64,000 nt of DNA from Propionibacteriales bacterium (GCA_026392455.1 JAPLCB010000011.1:186001-250000); one strand, 5' to 3'. Positions 17,689 through 26,540 are shown, counted from the first letter of the stretch. The notes: generated by a model not told the origin, from the letters alone. Numbers and translations: made by a program.

Positions 17689-18527
17689 CCCGGATCCGGG
17701 GTGTCGAGGCTCCGCCGGGCCCGAGCCAGACCAGCCTGGACGCCGAGCTCGGCATCGGAGGGGTACCCGACCTCCTCCAGGGTCAGCCCGTGGGCCGGCG
17801 CCACGTACACGTCGGGCGGGCGGACCCGCCCCGCCATCACCCGGGCGGCCCACTGCGCGTCCTCCCGACCCTGGCCGACCGCGGTGACGCACCCGACCAG
17901 GGAGCGGACCATGCTGTGGCAGAAGGCGTCGGCGCGGACGTCGGCGACCAGGATCCCGTCGTCCCGGGTCCAGCGGAAGTCCAGCAGGGTCCGGATCGTC
18001 GTGCGGCCCTCCCGCTGCTTGCAGAAGGCCGCGAAGTCCCGCAACCCGACCAGCAGGGACGAGGCCTCGTTGAGGGCGTCCAGGTCGAGCGGCCACTGCC
18101 AGGCGACCACGTGGCTGCGGCGCAACGGGTCGAACATCGTCTCGTTGTCGGCGATCCGGTAGGCGTACCGTCGCCAGGTCGCGCTGAACCGCGCGTCGAA
18201 ACCGGGCGCAGCCTCGGCCACCCGGTGGATCCGGAGGTCCGCGTCCACCACCCCGTTGAGCCTTCGCAGGAGCGCTTCGGTCGGCGTACGTCGTCCGTGG
18301 CCCGCCACCCGGACCAGGGCTTCCTCGTCGAGGTCGACGTGCACGACCTGCCCACGGGCGTGGACACCGGTGTCGGTGCGCCCGGCGACGGTGACGCTGG
18401 TCCCGGTGGTGCGCAGGATCGTGTCCAACGCTGCCTCGAGCTCTCCCTGGACGGTCCGCAGCCCCGGCTGCTTGGCCCAGCCACGGAAATCGGTCCCGTC
18501 GTAGGCCAGGTCAAGACGCAGTCGCAC
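17670..18527 (-). CDS. truA: tRNA pseudouridine synthase A
   Basis: A 285-residue enzyme that makes pseudouridine at positions 38-40 of the tRNA anticodon arm. The catalytic Asp lies in [17 protein letters not shown]. The N-terminal [20 protein letters not shown] and the later FAAFCKQ and [13 protein letters not shown] motifs are typical. GTG start at 18527. In many actinobacteria truA follows rplQ; here a YczE-like gene on the other strand separates them. The C-terminal codons overlap the convergent flavoprotein gene. Confidence 0.95.
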   Translation of the reverse strand: MRLRLDLAYDGTDFRGWAKQPGLRTVQGELEAALDTILRTTGTSVTVAGRTDTGVHARGQVVHVDLDEEALVRVAGHGRRTPTEALLRRLNGVVDADLRIHRVAEAAPGFDARFSATWRRYAYRIADNETMFDPLRRSHVVAWQWPLDLDALNEASSLLVGLRDFAAFCKQREGRTTIRTLLDFRWTRDDGILVADVRADAFCHSMVRSLVGCVTAVGQGREDAQWAARVMAGRVRPPDVYVAPAHGLTLEEVGYPSDAELGVQAGLARARRSLDTPDPGQVPPR

Positions 18528-18586
18528 GAACCCATCATGCCGGGTGGCTAGCCTGGGTCCTTCCAGTGCCCGCCGATCGGAGACCC

Positions 18587-19183
18587 ATGACTGCCAGGAT
18601 CGTCCAGCTCGTCACCGGCTGCGTGGTCCTCGGGCTCGGGGTCGGACTGCTGCTGACCGCCGACCTCGGCTCGGACGGCTACTCGACGCTGGTCAGTGGC
18701 GTCGCCCGGACCGCCGACTGGGAGTTCGTGGTCGCCAACGTGGTGGTGAGCGTCGCGTTCCTGGTGGTCGCGAGCCTGCGCCGGGTCCTGCCCGGGTTCG
18801 GCACGGTGGTGCAGATCGTGGTGGTCGGCCTCACCGTCTCGCTCGTGCTCGACGCTCTCGATACGCCGGACTCGCTGCTGGCCCAGGTCGGCTACCTGGT
18901 GGTGGCGTTCCCGGTGCTCGCGGTCGGCATCGCCCTCTACCTCGGGACCCACCTCGGAGCCGGACCCGCGGAGGGCGCTGCGCAGGCCTGGGACCCGCCG
19001 GTCCCGTTCCGCTGGTCCTACAGCGTGCTGCAGGGCGGTGGCGCCCTCGCCGGCTGGGCCCTCGGTGCCTCGGTCGGCGTGGGCACCCTGGCGGTGATCG
19101 CCCTCCTGGGTCCGCTGGTCGACCTCACCGCACGGTTGCTGCGTCAGGACCTGCACCCCGATCGCGTCGGCGTCCAGGCATGA
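18587..19183 (+). CDS. YczE/YyaS/YitT-family membrane protein
   Basis: A 198-residue protein with about five hydrophobic helices (IVQLVTGCVVLGLGVGLLL, FVVANVVVSVAFLVVAS, VVQIVVVGLTVSLVLDAL, LVVAFPVLAVGIALYLGT, VGTLAVIALLGPLVDLTA). The DLGSDGYSTL and GAGPAEGAAQAW segments after helices 1 and 4 resemble YczE-like proteins, whose function is unknown. ATG at 18587 has GGAG 4-5 nt upstream. A TAGCCT box at 18549-18554 could be its -10. It stops 2 bp before the terminator shared with rplQ. Confidence 0.75.
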   Translation: MTARIVQLVTGCVVLGLGVGLLLTADLGSDGYSTLVSGVARTADWEFVVANVVVSVAFLVVASLRRVLPGFGTVVQIVVVGLTVSLVLDALDTPDSLLAQVGYLVVAFPVLAVGIALYLGTHLGAGPAEGAAQAWDPPVPFRWSYSVLQGGGALAGWALGASVGVGTLAVIALLGPLVDLTARLLRQDLHPDRVGVQA

Positions 19184-19185
19184 CG

Positions 19186-19217
19186 AAGGCCCGCCACCCT
19201 CGCGGGTGACGGGCCTT
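19186..19217. terminator. bidirectional terminator between yczE-like gene and rplQ
   Basis: AAGGCCCGCCACCC-TCGC-GGGTGACGGGCCTT forms a stem of about 14 bp with one mismatch. It sits between two convergent stop codons, so it can end both the plus-strand gene and the ribosomal operon. No T-run is present, as is usual in actinobacteria. Confidence 0.8.
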
Positions 19218-19227
19218 CACACAGATG

Positions 19228-19758
19228 TCAGGCTTCGGGCTTCTCTTCAGCAGCCTCGGTGGCCTCGGTGGCCTCCTCGGCGGGGGCCTCGGGGGCCTCG
19301 ACAGCTTCCTCGGCAGGCGCCTGCTCGACGACCTCGTCCGCGACCGGAGCGGCAACCGGGGCGGCCTTCTCCTTCTTCGGCTTCGGTGCCGCCGGCTTGT
19401 ACGCCTCGGTCACGAGCTCGATCACGGCCATGGGCGCGTTGTCGCCCTTGCGGGGACCGATCTTGGTGATCCGGGTGTAGCCGCCGGGACGCTCGGCGAA
19501 CGTCGGGGCGATGTCCGCGAACAGGGTGTGCACGACGGACTTGTCGCGGACGACCTTGAGAACCTCGCGACGGTTGTGCAGGTCGCCCTTCTTGGCCTTG
19601 GTGATCAGCTTCTCCGCGAGCGGACGCAGCGTGCGCGCCTTGGCTTCGGTGGTCGTGATCCGACCGTGCTCGAACAGGCTGGTGGCCAGGTTCGACAGGA
19701 TCAGCCGCTGGTGGGCCGGGCTACCGCCGAGGCGGGCACCCTTCTTGGGAGTAGGCAT
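19228..19758 (-). CDS. rplQ: 50S ribosomal protein L17
   Basis: A 176-residue L17. The core ([33 protein letters not shown] ... [22 protein letters not shown]) covers about 120 residues. A low-complexity Ala/Glu/Pro tail of about 50 residues ([23 protein letters not shown]) is added. L17 lines the peptide exit tunnel. It is the last gene of the alpha operon and is followed by a terminator. Confidence 0.97.
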   Translation of the reverse strand: MPTPKKGARLGGSPAHQRLILSNLATSLFEHGRITTTEAKARTLRPLAEKLITKAKKGDLHNRREVLKVVRDKSVVHTLFADIAPTFAERPGGYTRITKIGPRKGDNAPMAVIELVTEAYKPAAPKPKKEKAAPVAAPVADEVVEQAPAEEAVEAPEAPAEEATEATEAAEEKPEA

Positions 19759-19814
19759 TGTCTTTCTCGTTTCTCCCCGGCCGTGTCAGGTACCGGGATA
19801 GATGGTTCTTCGTT

Positions 19815-19846
19815 GGTTGAGGTGCGAGCTTGCGAGCCTCGAAACC
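19815..19846. repeat. intergenic repeat, copy 1 (after rpoA stop)
   Basis: GGTTGAGGTGCGAG-CTTG-CGAGCCTCGAAACC. Both 14-bp ends are identical to copy 2 at 22629; only the 3-4 nt core differs. On the coding strand it begins one base after the rpoA TAA. GGTT/AACC and GAGG/CCTC pairs allow a weak hairpin. Confidence 0.7.
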
Positions 19847-19847
19847 C

Positions 19848-20891
19848 TTAGTACTGCTCGTCTTCGACGAAGGAATCGTCGTCGTCGTCGTAGCCGGCGG
19901 CAGCCAGCGCGGCCGCCGGGTCGAAGCCGGGCGCGCTGTCCTTGAGGGACAGACCCATCTCGACCAGCTTGGCCTTGACCTCGTCGATCGACTTCGCACC
20001 GAAGTTGCGGATGTCGAGCAGGTCCTGCTCCGAACGGCCCACGAGCTCACCCACGGTGTGGATGCCCTCGCGCTTGAGGCAGTTGTACGAGCGGACGGTC
20101 AGGTTCAGGTCCTCGACCGGCATGGCCAGGTCCTGAGCCAGCTGCTCGTCGACCGGCGACGGGCCGATGTCGATGCCCTCGGCCTCGACGTTCAGCTCCC
20201 GAGCCAGGCCGAAGAGCTCGACCAGGGTCTTGCCGGCCGACGCGATGGCGTCACGGGGACGGATCGAGGTCTTGGTCTCGACGTCGATGACCAGCTTGTC
20301 GAAGTCGGTGCGCTGCTCGACACGGGTCGCCTCGACCTTGTATGTCACCTTGAGCACCGGCGAGTAGATCGAGTCGACCGGGATCCGGCCGATCTCGTTG
20401 TCCGCACCCTTGTTCTGGACCGAGCTGACGTAGCCACGACCACGCTCGACGACGAGCTCGAGCTCGAGCTTGCCCTTGTCGTTCAGGGTCGCGATCTGCA
20501 GGTCGGGGTTGTGCACCTCGACACCGGCCGGAGGCGCGATGTCGGCGGCGGTGACGGCACCGGAGCCCTGCTTGCGCAGGTACATGGTGACCGGCTCGTC
20601 GTGCTCGGAGGAGACGACGAGGCCCTTGAGGTTGAGGATGATCTCGGTGACGTCTTCCTTGACGCCCTCGATGGTGGAGAACTCGTGAAGAGCGGTGTCC
20701 ACCTTGATGCTCGTGACCGAGGCACCGGGGATCGAGGAGAGCAACGTACGGCGGAGCGAGTTACCGAGGGTGTAGCCGAAGCCGGGTTCCAACGGTTCGA
20801 TGACGAACCGCGAGCGGAACTCGTCGACGACATCTTCCGACAGGGTCGGACGCTGTGCGATCAGCACTGGTGATTTCCTTTCCGAGCCCAC
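19848..20891 (-). CDS. rpoA: DNA-directed RNA polymerase subunit alpha
   Basis: A 347-residue alpha subunit. The N-terminal domain ([30 protein letters not shown]) dimerises to start core assembly. The C-terminal domain ([48 protein letters not shown]) contacts promoter DNA and activators. A short acidic tail ([12 protein letters not shown]) ends it. Placed between rpsD and rplQ as in other actinobacteria. A conserved intergenic repeat follows the stop. Confidence 0.98.
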   Translation of the reverse strand: MGSERKSPVLIAQRPTLSEDVVDEFRSRFVIEPLEPGFGYTLGNSLRRTLLSSIPGASVTSIKVDTALHEFSTIEGVKEDVTEIILNLKGLVVSSEHDEPVTMYLRKQGSGAVTAADIAPPAGVEVHNPDLQIATLNDKGKLELELVVERGRGYVSSVQNKGADNEIGRIPVDSIYSPVLKVTYKVEATRVEQRTDFDKLVIDVETKTSIRPRDAIASAGKTLVELFGLARELNVEAEGIDIGPSPVDEQLAQDLAMPVEDLNLTVRSYNCLKREGIHTVGELVGRSEQDLLDIRNFGAKSIDEVKAKLVEMGLSLKDSAPGFDPAAALAAAGYDDDDDSFVEDEQY

Positions 20892-20960
20892 CCTCTATTT
20901 GACGGGCTCGAACTTCAGTTGTGCGGGTGGATTGCTGGCATTTCCGAACTGCGGAGCGGA

Positions 20961-21569
20961 CTACTTCTTCGAGTAGTACTCGACGATGAGCTGTTCCTGG
21001 ACCGGAAGGTCGATCTGGGCACGGACCGGGATCGAGTGCACGAGGATGCGCATCCGGCTCGGCAGGGCCTCGAGCCAGGCCGGAACGATCCGGTCGCCGT
21101 GGGTCTCGCGAGCCACGATGAACGGGGTCATCTCCAGGCTCTTCTCGCGGACGTCGATGACGTCGTGAGCGGAGACCTGGTACGACGGGATGTCGACCTT
21201 GATGCCGTTGACCTTGAAGTGGCCGTGCGTGACCAGCTGACGGGCGTGACGACGCGTGCGGGCGAAGCCGGCACGGTAGACGACGTTGTCCAGCCGGAGC
21301 TCGAGGAGCTGCAGCAGGTTGTCACCGGTCTTGCCGGAGCGACGAGCAGCCAGCTCGTAGTACTTGTGGAACTGCTTCTCCATCACGCCGTAGGTGAAGC
21401 GTGCCTTCTGCTTCTCCTGCAGCTGGTTGCGGTACTCGCTCTCCTTGATCCGCGCACGTCCGTGCTGGCCGGGAGCGTAGGGACGCTTCTCGAAAGCTGC
21501 GTCTCCACCAACGAGGTCGACACCGAGACGGCGCGACTTCTTGGTCATGGGGCCGGTGTAACGGGCCAT
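20961..21569 (-). CDS. rpsD: 30S ribosomal protein S4
   Basis: A 202-residue S4 starting MARYTGPMTKKSRRLG. It has no cysteine, so it is the zinc-free form. The S4 RNA-binding domain is seen in RLDNVVYRAGFARTRRHARQLVTHGHFKVNG. S4 nucleates assembly of the 30S body and binds 16S rRNA; in E. coli it also represses its own operon, which is not demonstrable here. Confidence 0.98.
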   Translation of the reverse strand: MARYTGPMTKKSRRLGVDLVGGDAAFEKRPYAPGQHGRARIKESEYRNQLQEKQKARFTYGVMEKQFHKYYELAARRSGKTGDNLLQLLELRLDNVVYRAGFARTRRHARQLVTHGHFKVNGIKVDIPSYQVSAHDVIDVREKSLEMTPFIVARETHGDRIVPAWLEALPSRMRILVHSIPVRAQIDLPVQEQLIVEYYSKK

Positions 21570-21595
21570 TTCAGTCTCTCTTTCTCAGTCTCGGG

Positions 21596-22003
21596 TCAGA
21601 CGCGCCGGCGCTTGGGCGGGCGGCAACCGTTGTGGGGGGTGGGCGTGACGTCCTGGATGGTGCCGACCTCGAGGCCGATGGCACCGAGCGAACGGATCGC
21701 GGTCTCACGACCGGAACCCGGGCCCTTGACGAAGACGTCGATCTTCTTCATGCCGTGGTCCATCGCACGACGGCCGGCGGACTCCGCAGCCATCTGTGCG
21801 GCGTACGGGGTCGACTTGCGGGAACCCTTGAAACCGACGGTGCCGGCAGAGGCCCACGAGAGGACCGCCCCGGTGGGGTCGGTGATCGTCACGATGGTGT
21901 TGTTGAACGTGCTCTTGATGTGGGCTTCGCCCTGAGCGATGTTCTTCTTCTCCTTGCGGCGCACCTTCTTGGCGCCGGCCGCAGTGCGGCTCTTGGGAGG
22001 CAT
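21596..22003 (-). CDS. rpsK: 30S ribosomal protein S11
   Basis: A 135-residue S11 with a basic N-terminus ([20 protein letters not shown]), the core [26 protein letters not shown] and the conserved end [18 protein letters not shown]. It forms part of the 30S platform near the E site. Located between rpsM and rpsD. Confidence 0.98.
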   Translation of the reverse strand: MPPKSRTAAGAKKVRRKEKKNIAQGEAHIKSTFNNTIVTITDPTGAVLSWASAGTVGFKGSRKSTPYAAQMAAESAGRRAMDHGMKKIDVFVKGPGSGRETAIRSLGAIGLEVGTIQDVTPTPHNGCRPPKRRRV

Positions 22004-22076
22004 TCAGTACTCCTGTGTTTGCTGGTCTGGAAGTTCGAGGGAAGAAAGTCAGCGACGGGTCGTCAACGACGACAGG

Positions 22077-22454
22077 TCACTTGGCCTTCTTCTTGCCGGC
22101 GACAGTCCGCTTCGGACCCTTGCGGGTACGAGCGTTGGTCTTGGTGCGCTGACCGCGGACCGGGAGGCCCATGCGGTGGCGGCGACCTTGGTAGCTGCCG
22201 ATCTCGATCTTCCGGCGGATGTCCGCCTGGACCTCACGACGGAGGTCACCTTCGATCTTGATGCCCGTGGCGTCGATGGCGTCACGGAGCTTGACCAGCT
22301 CTTCATCACCCAGCGTGTGAACGCGAGCGTTCGGGTCGACGCCGGTGGCGGCGAGCAGCTGCTGGGAGCGGGTACGGCCGATGCCGTAGATGTAGGTAAG
22401 TGCGATCTCGATGCGCTTGTCACGCGGGAGATCAACACCGACAAGGCGTGCCAT
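22077..22454 (-). CDS. rpsM: 30S ribosomal protein S13
   Basis: A 125-residue S13 beginning [30 protein letters not shown]. The basic tail ([23 protein letters not shown]) reaches towards the P site. The ATG at 22454 is preferred to the 15-residue longer ORF. A 205-bp spacer separates it from rpmJ, long for this operon. Confidence 0.97.
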   Translation of the reverse strand: MARLVGVDLPRDKRIEIALTYIYGIGRTRSQQLLAATGVDPNARVHTLGDEELVKLRDAIDATGIKIEGDLRREVQADIRRKIEIGSYQGRRHRMGLPVRGQRTKTNARTRKGPKRTVAGKKKAK

Positions 22455-22567
22455 GTCTGGATGTTTCCCTTCTGCGGGCCTTGCGGCCCAGTGGTTCACG
22501 GTGGTCTGGTCGTGTCGCGTCCAGGGCCAGGGGCCCCGGCTCCGGCCATCCGCTCCGGAGGTGATTC

Positions 22568-22589
22568 GGTCAGTGCTTGCGCGCTGACC
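22568..22589. other. hairpin in the rpmJ-rpsM spacer
   Basis: GGTCAGTGC-TTGC-GCGCTGACC forms a 9-bp stem with one wobble pair. A second small hairpin (GGGCCTTGCGGCCC, 22476-22489) lies closer to rpsM. There is no coding sequence in 22455-22659. They may mark transcript processing, partial termination or a regulatory leader for rpsM; none of this is shown. Confidence 0.35.
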
Positions 22590-22628
22590 TAGCGATCACG
22601 TTGTGGGTTTAGTTGTGCTGCTCGTGCT

Positions 22629-22659
22629 GGTTGAGGTGCGAGGAACGAGCCTCGAAACC
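22629..22659. repeat. intergenic repeat, copy 2 (after rpmJ stop)
   Basis: GGTTGAGGTGCGAG-GAA-CGAGCCTCGAAACC. Its ends match copy 1 at 19815 base for base. It directly abuts the rpmJ stop codon on the coding strand. Confidence 0.7.
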
Positions 22660-22773
22660 TCAGCCCTGGCGCTGCTTGTGACGCGGGTTCTCGCAGATCA
22701 CCATGACGCGTCCGTGGCGACGGATCACCTTGCACTTGTCACAGATCGGCTTGACGCTCGGGTTGACCTTCAT
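22660..22773 (-). CDS. rpmJ: 50S ribosomal protein L36 (zinc form)
   Basis: Absent from the ORF track because of its size. It encodes 37 residues, [20 protein letters not shown] ... [10 protein letters not shown]. The CxxC, later Cys and His ([12 protein letters not shown]) form the zinc-binding set of the C+ type. Its place after infA is the standard order. AGAAAGGG precedes the ATG. Confidence 0.95.
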   Translation of the reverse strand: MKVNPSVKPICDKCKVIRRHGRVMVICENPRHKQRQG

Positions 22774-22805
22774 GTCAGCCCTTTCTAGCTAGTCGGCTGG
22801 TTTGC

Positions 22806-23027
22806 TTACTTGTACCGGTAGACGATCCGACCTCGCGTGAGGTCGTACGGCGAGAGCTCCACCACGACCCGGTCCTCAGGGAGGATCCGGATGTAGTGCT
22901 GGCGCATCTTGCCGCTGATGTGGGCGAGCACCTTGTGTCCGTTGGCCAGTTCGACCCGGAAAAAAGCGTTCGGAAGGGCCTCCAGGACGGAGCCCTCCAT
23001 TTCGATCACGCCTTCTTTCTTCGGCAT
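22806..23027 (-). CDS. infA: translation initiation factor IF-1
   Basis: A 73-residue S1/OB-fold protein, [27 protein letters not shown] ... [12 protein letters not shown]. It binds the ribosomal A site during initiation with IF-2 and IF-3. The ATG at 23027 has GGAGG 4 nt upstream. It is the first gene of the infA-rpmJ-rpsM-rpsK-rpsD-rpoA-rplQ run because the preceding genes lie on the other strand. Confidence 0.97.
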   Translation of the reverse strand: MPKKEGVIEMEGSVLEALPNAFFRVELANGHKVLAHISGKMRQHYIRILPEDRVVVELSPYDLTRGRIVYRYK

Positions 23028-23344
23028 GTCCTCCACAATCTGTTGGCTTGGTGTCTACCGTTGACCCGGGAACCGCCTCACTCGGCAGGTGCCGTGCGAG
23101 TGGACCTCGTGAAACCGTTGGCATGACCCCAGATCCCACGCACGCGCACGCTCGAACATCTCGAGGCGGCGTGTTTGGGCAGCCGTACAGGTGCCACGCA
23201 ACGAACCCACGTTGGGCCGACGCACCAGTCTAGGGAATCCACGGGAAAATCACCAATCGCGGGACCGGGCCCGCAGCCGCCTCGTTACGGTTGGCTCCGG
23301 GTCGCTCCCCACCCGTCGACACCAGCTCCACCGAGAGGACCTCC
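23028..23344. other. divergent spacer between infA and the kinase gene
   Basis: A 317-bp stretch without a convincing gene. It holds the minus-strand infA promoter, which leaves a leader of nearly 200 nt before infA. It also holds a possible plus-strand -10 (TACGGT, 23286-23291) about 54 bp before the kinase start, with no good -35. The small ORFs listed here are shadows. Confidence 0.6.
23227..23256 (-). promoter_or_regulatory. putative promoter of the infA-rplQ operon
   Basis: On the minus strand TTGGTG (-35) and TAGACT (-10, fits TANNNT) are separated by 18 bp. Transcription would begin near 23220. This is the best sigma-70-like pair in the spacer. Confidence 0.5.
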
Positions 23345-24946
23345 ATGGCGGACTTTCCGCAGCCCGGCTCGACCCTGGGCCGGTACACGATCGTCGAGCC
23401 GCTCGGACACGGCGGCAGCAGCACGGTGTACCGGGCGACCCGCGGCCTGTCCCGCCAGGAGTACGCGCTCAAGGTGATCGGGAGCGAGCTCGCGGCCCGC
23501 CCGGGGTTCCGGGAGCAGTTCCTGGCCGAGGCGGACACCCTGACCCGGCTGAGGAGTCCGCACATCGTCGGTATCCACGACGCCGGGGAGAGCGACGGCA
23601 CCCTGTACCTGGCCACCGACCTGGTTCCCGGTGGCGACCTCGGTACCCGGCTGCTCCAGGGTGCTGTCCCGCTGCGAACGGCGTTGACGCTGGCGGCCCA
23701 GGTCGCGACGGCGCTCGCGGCAGCCCACGACGCCGGGATCGTGCACGGCGACGTGAAACCGGGCAACGTCCTGCTCGGCCAGCGCGACGGGCTCCCGCAC
23801 GCCTACCTCGCCGACTTCGGGGTCGCCCAGCCGGCCGGCGCCGGTGGCACCCGCCGCAGCGTCGTGGTCGGCACCTACGCCTACCTCGCCCCCGAGCTGA
23901 TCACCGGCGGCGCCGTCAGCCCGGCCAGCGACGTGTACGCGCTCGGGTGCCTGCTGGTCGCTGCCGTCACCGGGACCCCGCCGTACGGAGGCACCGACCA
24001 GGAGATCGCGCAGCAGCACCTGACCAGCGAGATCCCGCTCTGGGAGGCCACCTCTCCCCTCCTGGAGCACCTCAACGAGCTGGTCCGGACCTCGATGGCC
24101 AAGGATCCCGCCGCCCGGTACCCATCGGCCCGGGCGTTCGGCTCCGCGATCACCGCCGTCCTCGGCGAGGTCCCCAGCGTCGAACCCGTCCCCGCCGCCC
24201 CCGAACCGGCCCCGGAACCCGCTGCCGAATCCGCTGCGGAGCCCGCCGTCGAGCCTGTCCTCGTGGACGAACCCGAGCGGCCCCGGCGCGGCGGACGGGC
24301 ACTGGCCTCCAGCCTGGTCGCCCTGGTGGCCGTGGCGGCAGCCGTCGCCGGCATCGCGATCCTGCAGAGCGGCGACGACGACGGCTCGACGCCCGCTGCT
24401 GCCGCGCCGACCACCAGCAGCCCCACCCCCAGCACCACCAGTTCCCCGACCCCGGCACCCACGTCGTCGCCGACGCCAGGACAGACGAAGGTGTGCCAGG
24501 AAGGCCGCGAGATCAAGGCCGACCAACGCTGCGGAGAACCCTACGGTTTCGCCGGCCTGCGCTACGTCTTCTCGAACATCTCCGGCGACTGCACCCAGAA
24601 GAGCTCCACCAACGCGACCAACTACTGGGTGATCTCCTGCACCGTCGGCAGTCCGGACGGTGCGGCTCCGGCCGAAGTCACCTACACGATCTACCGCACC
24701 ACCAGCCTCGGACGCGAGACGGTCCAAGGAATGTTCCCGGGACAGGCGCCGACCACGGTGAGCAACGGCTTGCTCCAGTTCGGTCCGGTTCAAGAGCCCT
24801 CCGGACGCTCCACCATCGGGCTGACCTACCCCGAGAAGCACCCGTACGGGGTTCTGATCACTGCATCCAGCACCAGCGAGGCCCAGCAGCTCGCTGCGGC
24901 CACTGCCGCCGCCGCCCTCCCGCCGGAACGCTTCGTGGTCGAGTGA
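23345..24946 (+). CDS. membrane Ser/Thr protein kinase (PknB-like)
   Basis: A 533-residue kinase. The catalytic domain spans about residues 12-275: Gly-rich loop GHGGSSTVY, ATP Lys43 in YALKVIG, catalytic loop HGDVKPGN (Asp136; Gly replaces the Arg of HRD, so a non-RD kinase), DFG at 157-159. A Pro/Ala/Glu linker leads to one transmembrane helix (about 320-340). Outside lie a Ser/Thr/Pro linker and a domain of about 130 residues with several Cys that is not a PASTA repeat. ATG at 23345 with GAGAGGAC upstream. Its stop overlaps the PP2C start (GTGA), so kinase and phosphatase form one unit. Confidence 0.9.
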   Translation: MADFPQPGSTLGRYTIVEPLGHGGSSTVYRATRGLSRQEYALKVIGSELAARPGFREQFLAEADTLTRLRSPHIVGIHDAGESDGTLYLATDLVPGGDLGTRLLQGAVPLRTALTLAAQVATALAAAHDAGIVHGDVKPGNVLLGQRDGLPHAYLADFGVAQPAGAGGTRRSVVVGTYAYLAPELITGGAVSPASDVYALGCLLVAAVTGTPPYGGTDQEIAQQHLTSEIPLWEATSPLLEHLNELVRTSMAKDPAARYPSARAFGSAITAVLGEVPSVEPVPAAPEPAPEPAAESAAEPAVEPVLVDEPERPRRGGRALASSLVALVAVAAAVAGIAILQSGDDDGSTPAAAAPTTSSPTPSTTSSPTPAPTSSPTPGQTKVCQEGREIKADQRCGEPYGFAGLRYVFSNISGDCTQKSSTNATNYWVISCTVGSPDGAAPAEVTYTIYRTTSLGRETVQGMFPGQAPTTVSNGLLQFGPVQEPSGRSTIGLTYPEKHPYGVLITASSTSEAQQLAAATAAAALPPERFVVE

Positions 24947-25722
24947 CCGTGCCCGGGAACCACCCACCGGTGCCCGTCAGTGCCGGAGCGGCCAGCGACG
25001 TCGGTCGGGTACGCACGGCCAACCAGGACGCCTGGTGCATCACCTCGCAGGTGTTCGCGGTGGCGGACGGGATGGGCGGGCACCCCGCGGGTGACCGGGC
25101 CAGTCGGATCGCGGTCGAGGCCCTCGCCCGGATCGACGACGGGTCGGTCACCGTGGCCGACGTCCACCGGGCACTCGCCACCGCCAACCGGTCCATGATC
25201 GACGAGTCGCGGGGCCTCGACTCCCCGCGCGGCATGGGAACCACGGTCGCCGGCATCGCCGCGGTGGAGGTCGACGGCGCCGAGCACTGGGCGGTGTTCA
25301 ACATCGGCGACTCGCGGGTCTACCAGTGGCAGCGCGGCACCCTGGCCCAGATCTCGGTCGACCACTCGGAGGTCCAGGAGATGATCGACGCGGGGCGCTG
25401 GGACGCTTCCGAGGCCGCGGTCTACCCCCGGCGGCACGTGATCACCCGCTCGCTGGGGTCGCCCCGGGCCGGGGCCGCAGACACCTGGCTGCTCCCCCGC
25501 TCCGCTGACCAGCTCTTCCTGATCTGCTCCGACGGGCTCACCGGAGAGCTGGACGACCTCACCATCGCCGCGTGCCTCGCCGGACCTGGAGACCCGACCG
25601 AGCTGGCCCAGCACCTGGTCGATGAGGCCGTTGCCGCCGGCGGACGCGACAATGTGACGGCGGTCGTCGTCCGGACCGCTGCCGCAGCATCACCTCAACG
25701 CCTCCAGGAGGACCAGGCATGA
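24943..25722 (+). CDS. PP2C-family Ser/Thr phosphatase
   Basis: A 259-residue cytoplasmic phosphatase with the metal-binding motifs VRTANQDA, VFAVADGMGGHPAGDRAS, GMGTTVAGI, FNIGDSRVYQ, CSDGLTGEL and GGRDNVTAVVV. It would reverse phosphorylation by the kinase encoded immediately upstream, as PstP does for PknB. The true start is the GTG at 24943 overlapping the kinase stop; the 843-residue ORF is an artefact of an open frame through the kinase gene. It overlaps the FHA gene by four bases. Confidence 0.93.
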   Translation: MTVPGNHPPVPVSAGAASDVGRVRTANQDAWCITSQVFAVADGMGGHPAGDRASRIAVEALARIDDGSVTVADVHRALATANRSMIDESRGLDSPRGMGTTVAGIAAVEVDGAEHWAVFNIGDSRVYQWQRGTLAQISVDHSEVQEMIDAGRWDASEAAVYPRRHVITRSLGSPRAGAADTWLLPRSADQLFLICSDGLTGELDDLTIAACLAGPGDPTELAQHLVDEAVAAGGRDNVTAVVVRTAAAASPQRLQEDQA

Positions 25723-26540
25723 CCGAGACCCAGGTGTCCTACACCCCCGGTCCGGGGACCCTGCTCGCCCACGAGGGCCGCTACCTGCTGATCGACGCCA
25801 CCCCGACCGAGGCCACCGTCAGCCGTCTCTGGGCCGGGCTCAGCAGCGCCCCTTCTGGTCCCGAGCTCCTCACCATCGTCACCGACGAGCTCCCGGCCGC
25901 GGGCTACTGCCTGGTCGAGGTCGGCGACCAGGTCGAGGTGGCCCGCCGCGACGTCCGGACCACCTTCGACGGTCGCGCCGTCGACCTCGGTGGCCCGACC
26001 GCGACCGCACCGCCCCTGGTCAATCGGATCGTGGCCGCGCTGGCGTCGAGCGCCCGGGAGGCCCAGTTCCCGCTCACCAGTGGCGTGGTCGCGGCCTCGG
26101 CGCTGACCGTCCTCCGAGACCTGAGCGAGGTGGACGTGGCTGGCCTCCTGGCCGCGCTGCCGGCACCGACCGGCGCCGCCCGCACCCCCAGCAACGAACC
26201 CGCGCCGCTCGGCCACCTGCTCCTCGAGGACGGCACCGCCATCGAGCTGGACCGGCGCATCGTCCTGGGGCGTGCCCCCCGCGTGCCCGAGGGGGCCGCT
26301 GACCAGCCTCGCCTGGTCAGCCTGGCAGCCTACGGCCGCGACGTGTCCCGCCAGCACCTCGAGGTCGTCCTCCAGGACGGAGCCGCGTTCGTCCGCGACC
26401 TCGGGTCCGCCAACGGCACCCAGGTCCATGACCCCTTCGGTCGCACCACGGAGCTGGAACCCGGTACGGCGACGCCCTTGCAGCCGGGGAGCCGGATCGA
26501 GGTCGCCGAGGTCACGACCGTGTACTACCGCCCGGCCTGA
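25719..26540 (+). CDS. FHA domain-containing protein
   Basis: A 273-residue protein. The C-terminal FHA domain (about residues 165-272) has the phosphothreonine-binding residues in VLGRAPRV, DVSRQHLEV and GSANGTQV. The first 150 residues (GTLLAHEGRYLLIDATPTEATVSRLW ...) match nothing I recognise. It is translated with the phosphatase gene and probably reads the phosphorylation state set by the kinase/phosphatase pair. GGAGG precedes the ATG. It ends 13 bp before the convergent map gene. Confidence 0.88.
   Translation: MTETQVSYTPGPGTLLAHEGRYLLIDATPTEATVSRLWAGLSSAPSGPELLTIVTDELPAAGYCLVEVGDQVEVARRDVRTTFDGRAVDLGGPTATAPPLVNRIVAALASSAREAQFPLTSGVVAASALTVLRDLSEVDVAGLLAALPAPTGAARTPSNEPAPLGHLLLEDGTAIELDRRIVLGRAPRVPEGAADQPRLVSLAAYGRDVSRQHLEVVLQDGAAFVRDLGSANGTQVHDPFGRTTELEPGTATPLQPGSRIEVAEVTTVYYRPA

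Noticed and set aside
15994-18096. Minus-strand ORF of 700 aa
   Set aside because: Shadow of the flavoprotein fusion and truA; low-complexity Arg/Gly/Asp/His composition and no motif.
24943-24946. Possible kinase-phosphatase fusion suggested by the 843-aa ORF
   Set aside because: The phosphatase frame is only accidentally open through the kinase gene; a GTG overlapping the kinase stop is the natural start.
23285-24967. Minus-strand ORF of 560 aa opposite the kinase
   Set aside because: Gly/Arg-rich shadow frame; the kinase motifs lie on the plus strand.
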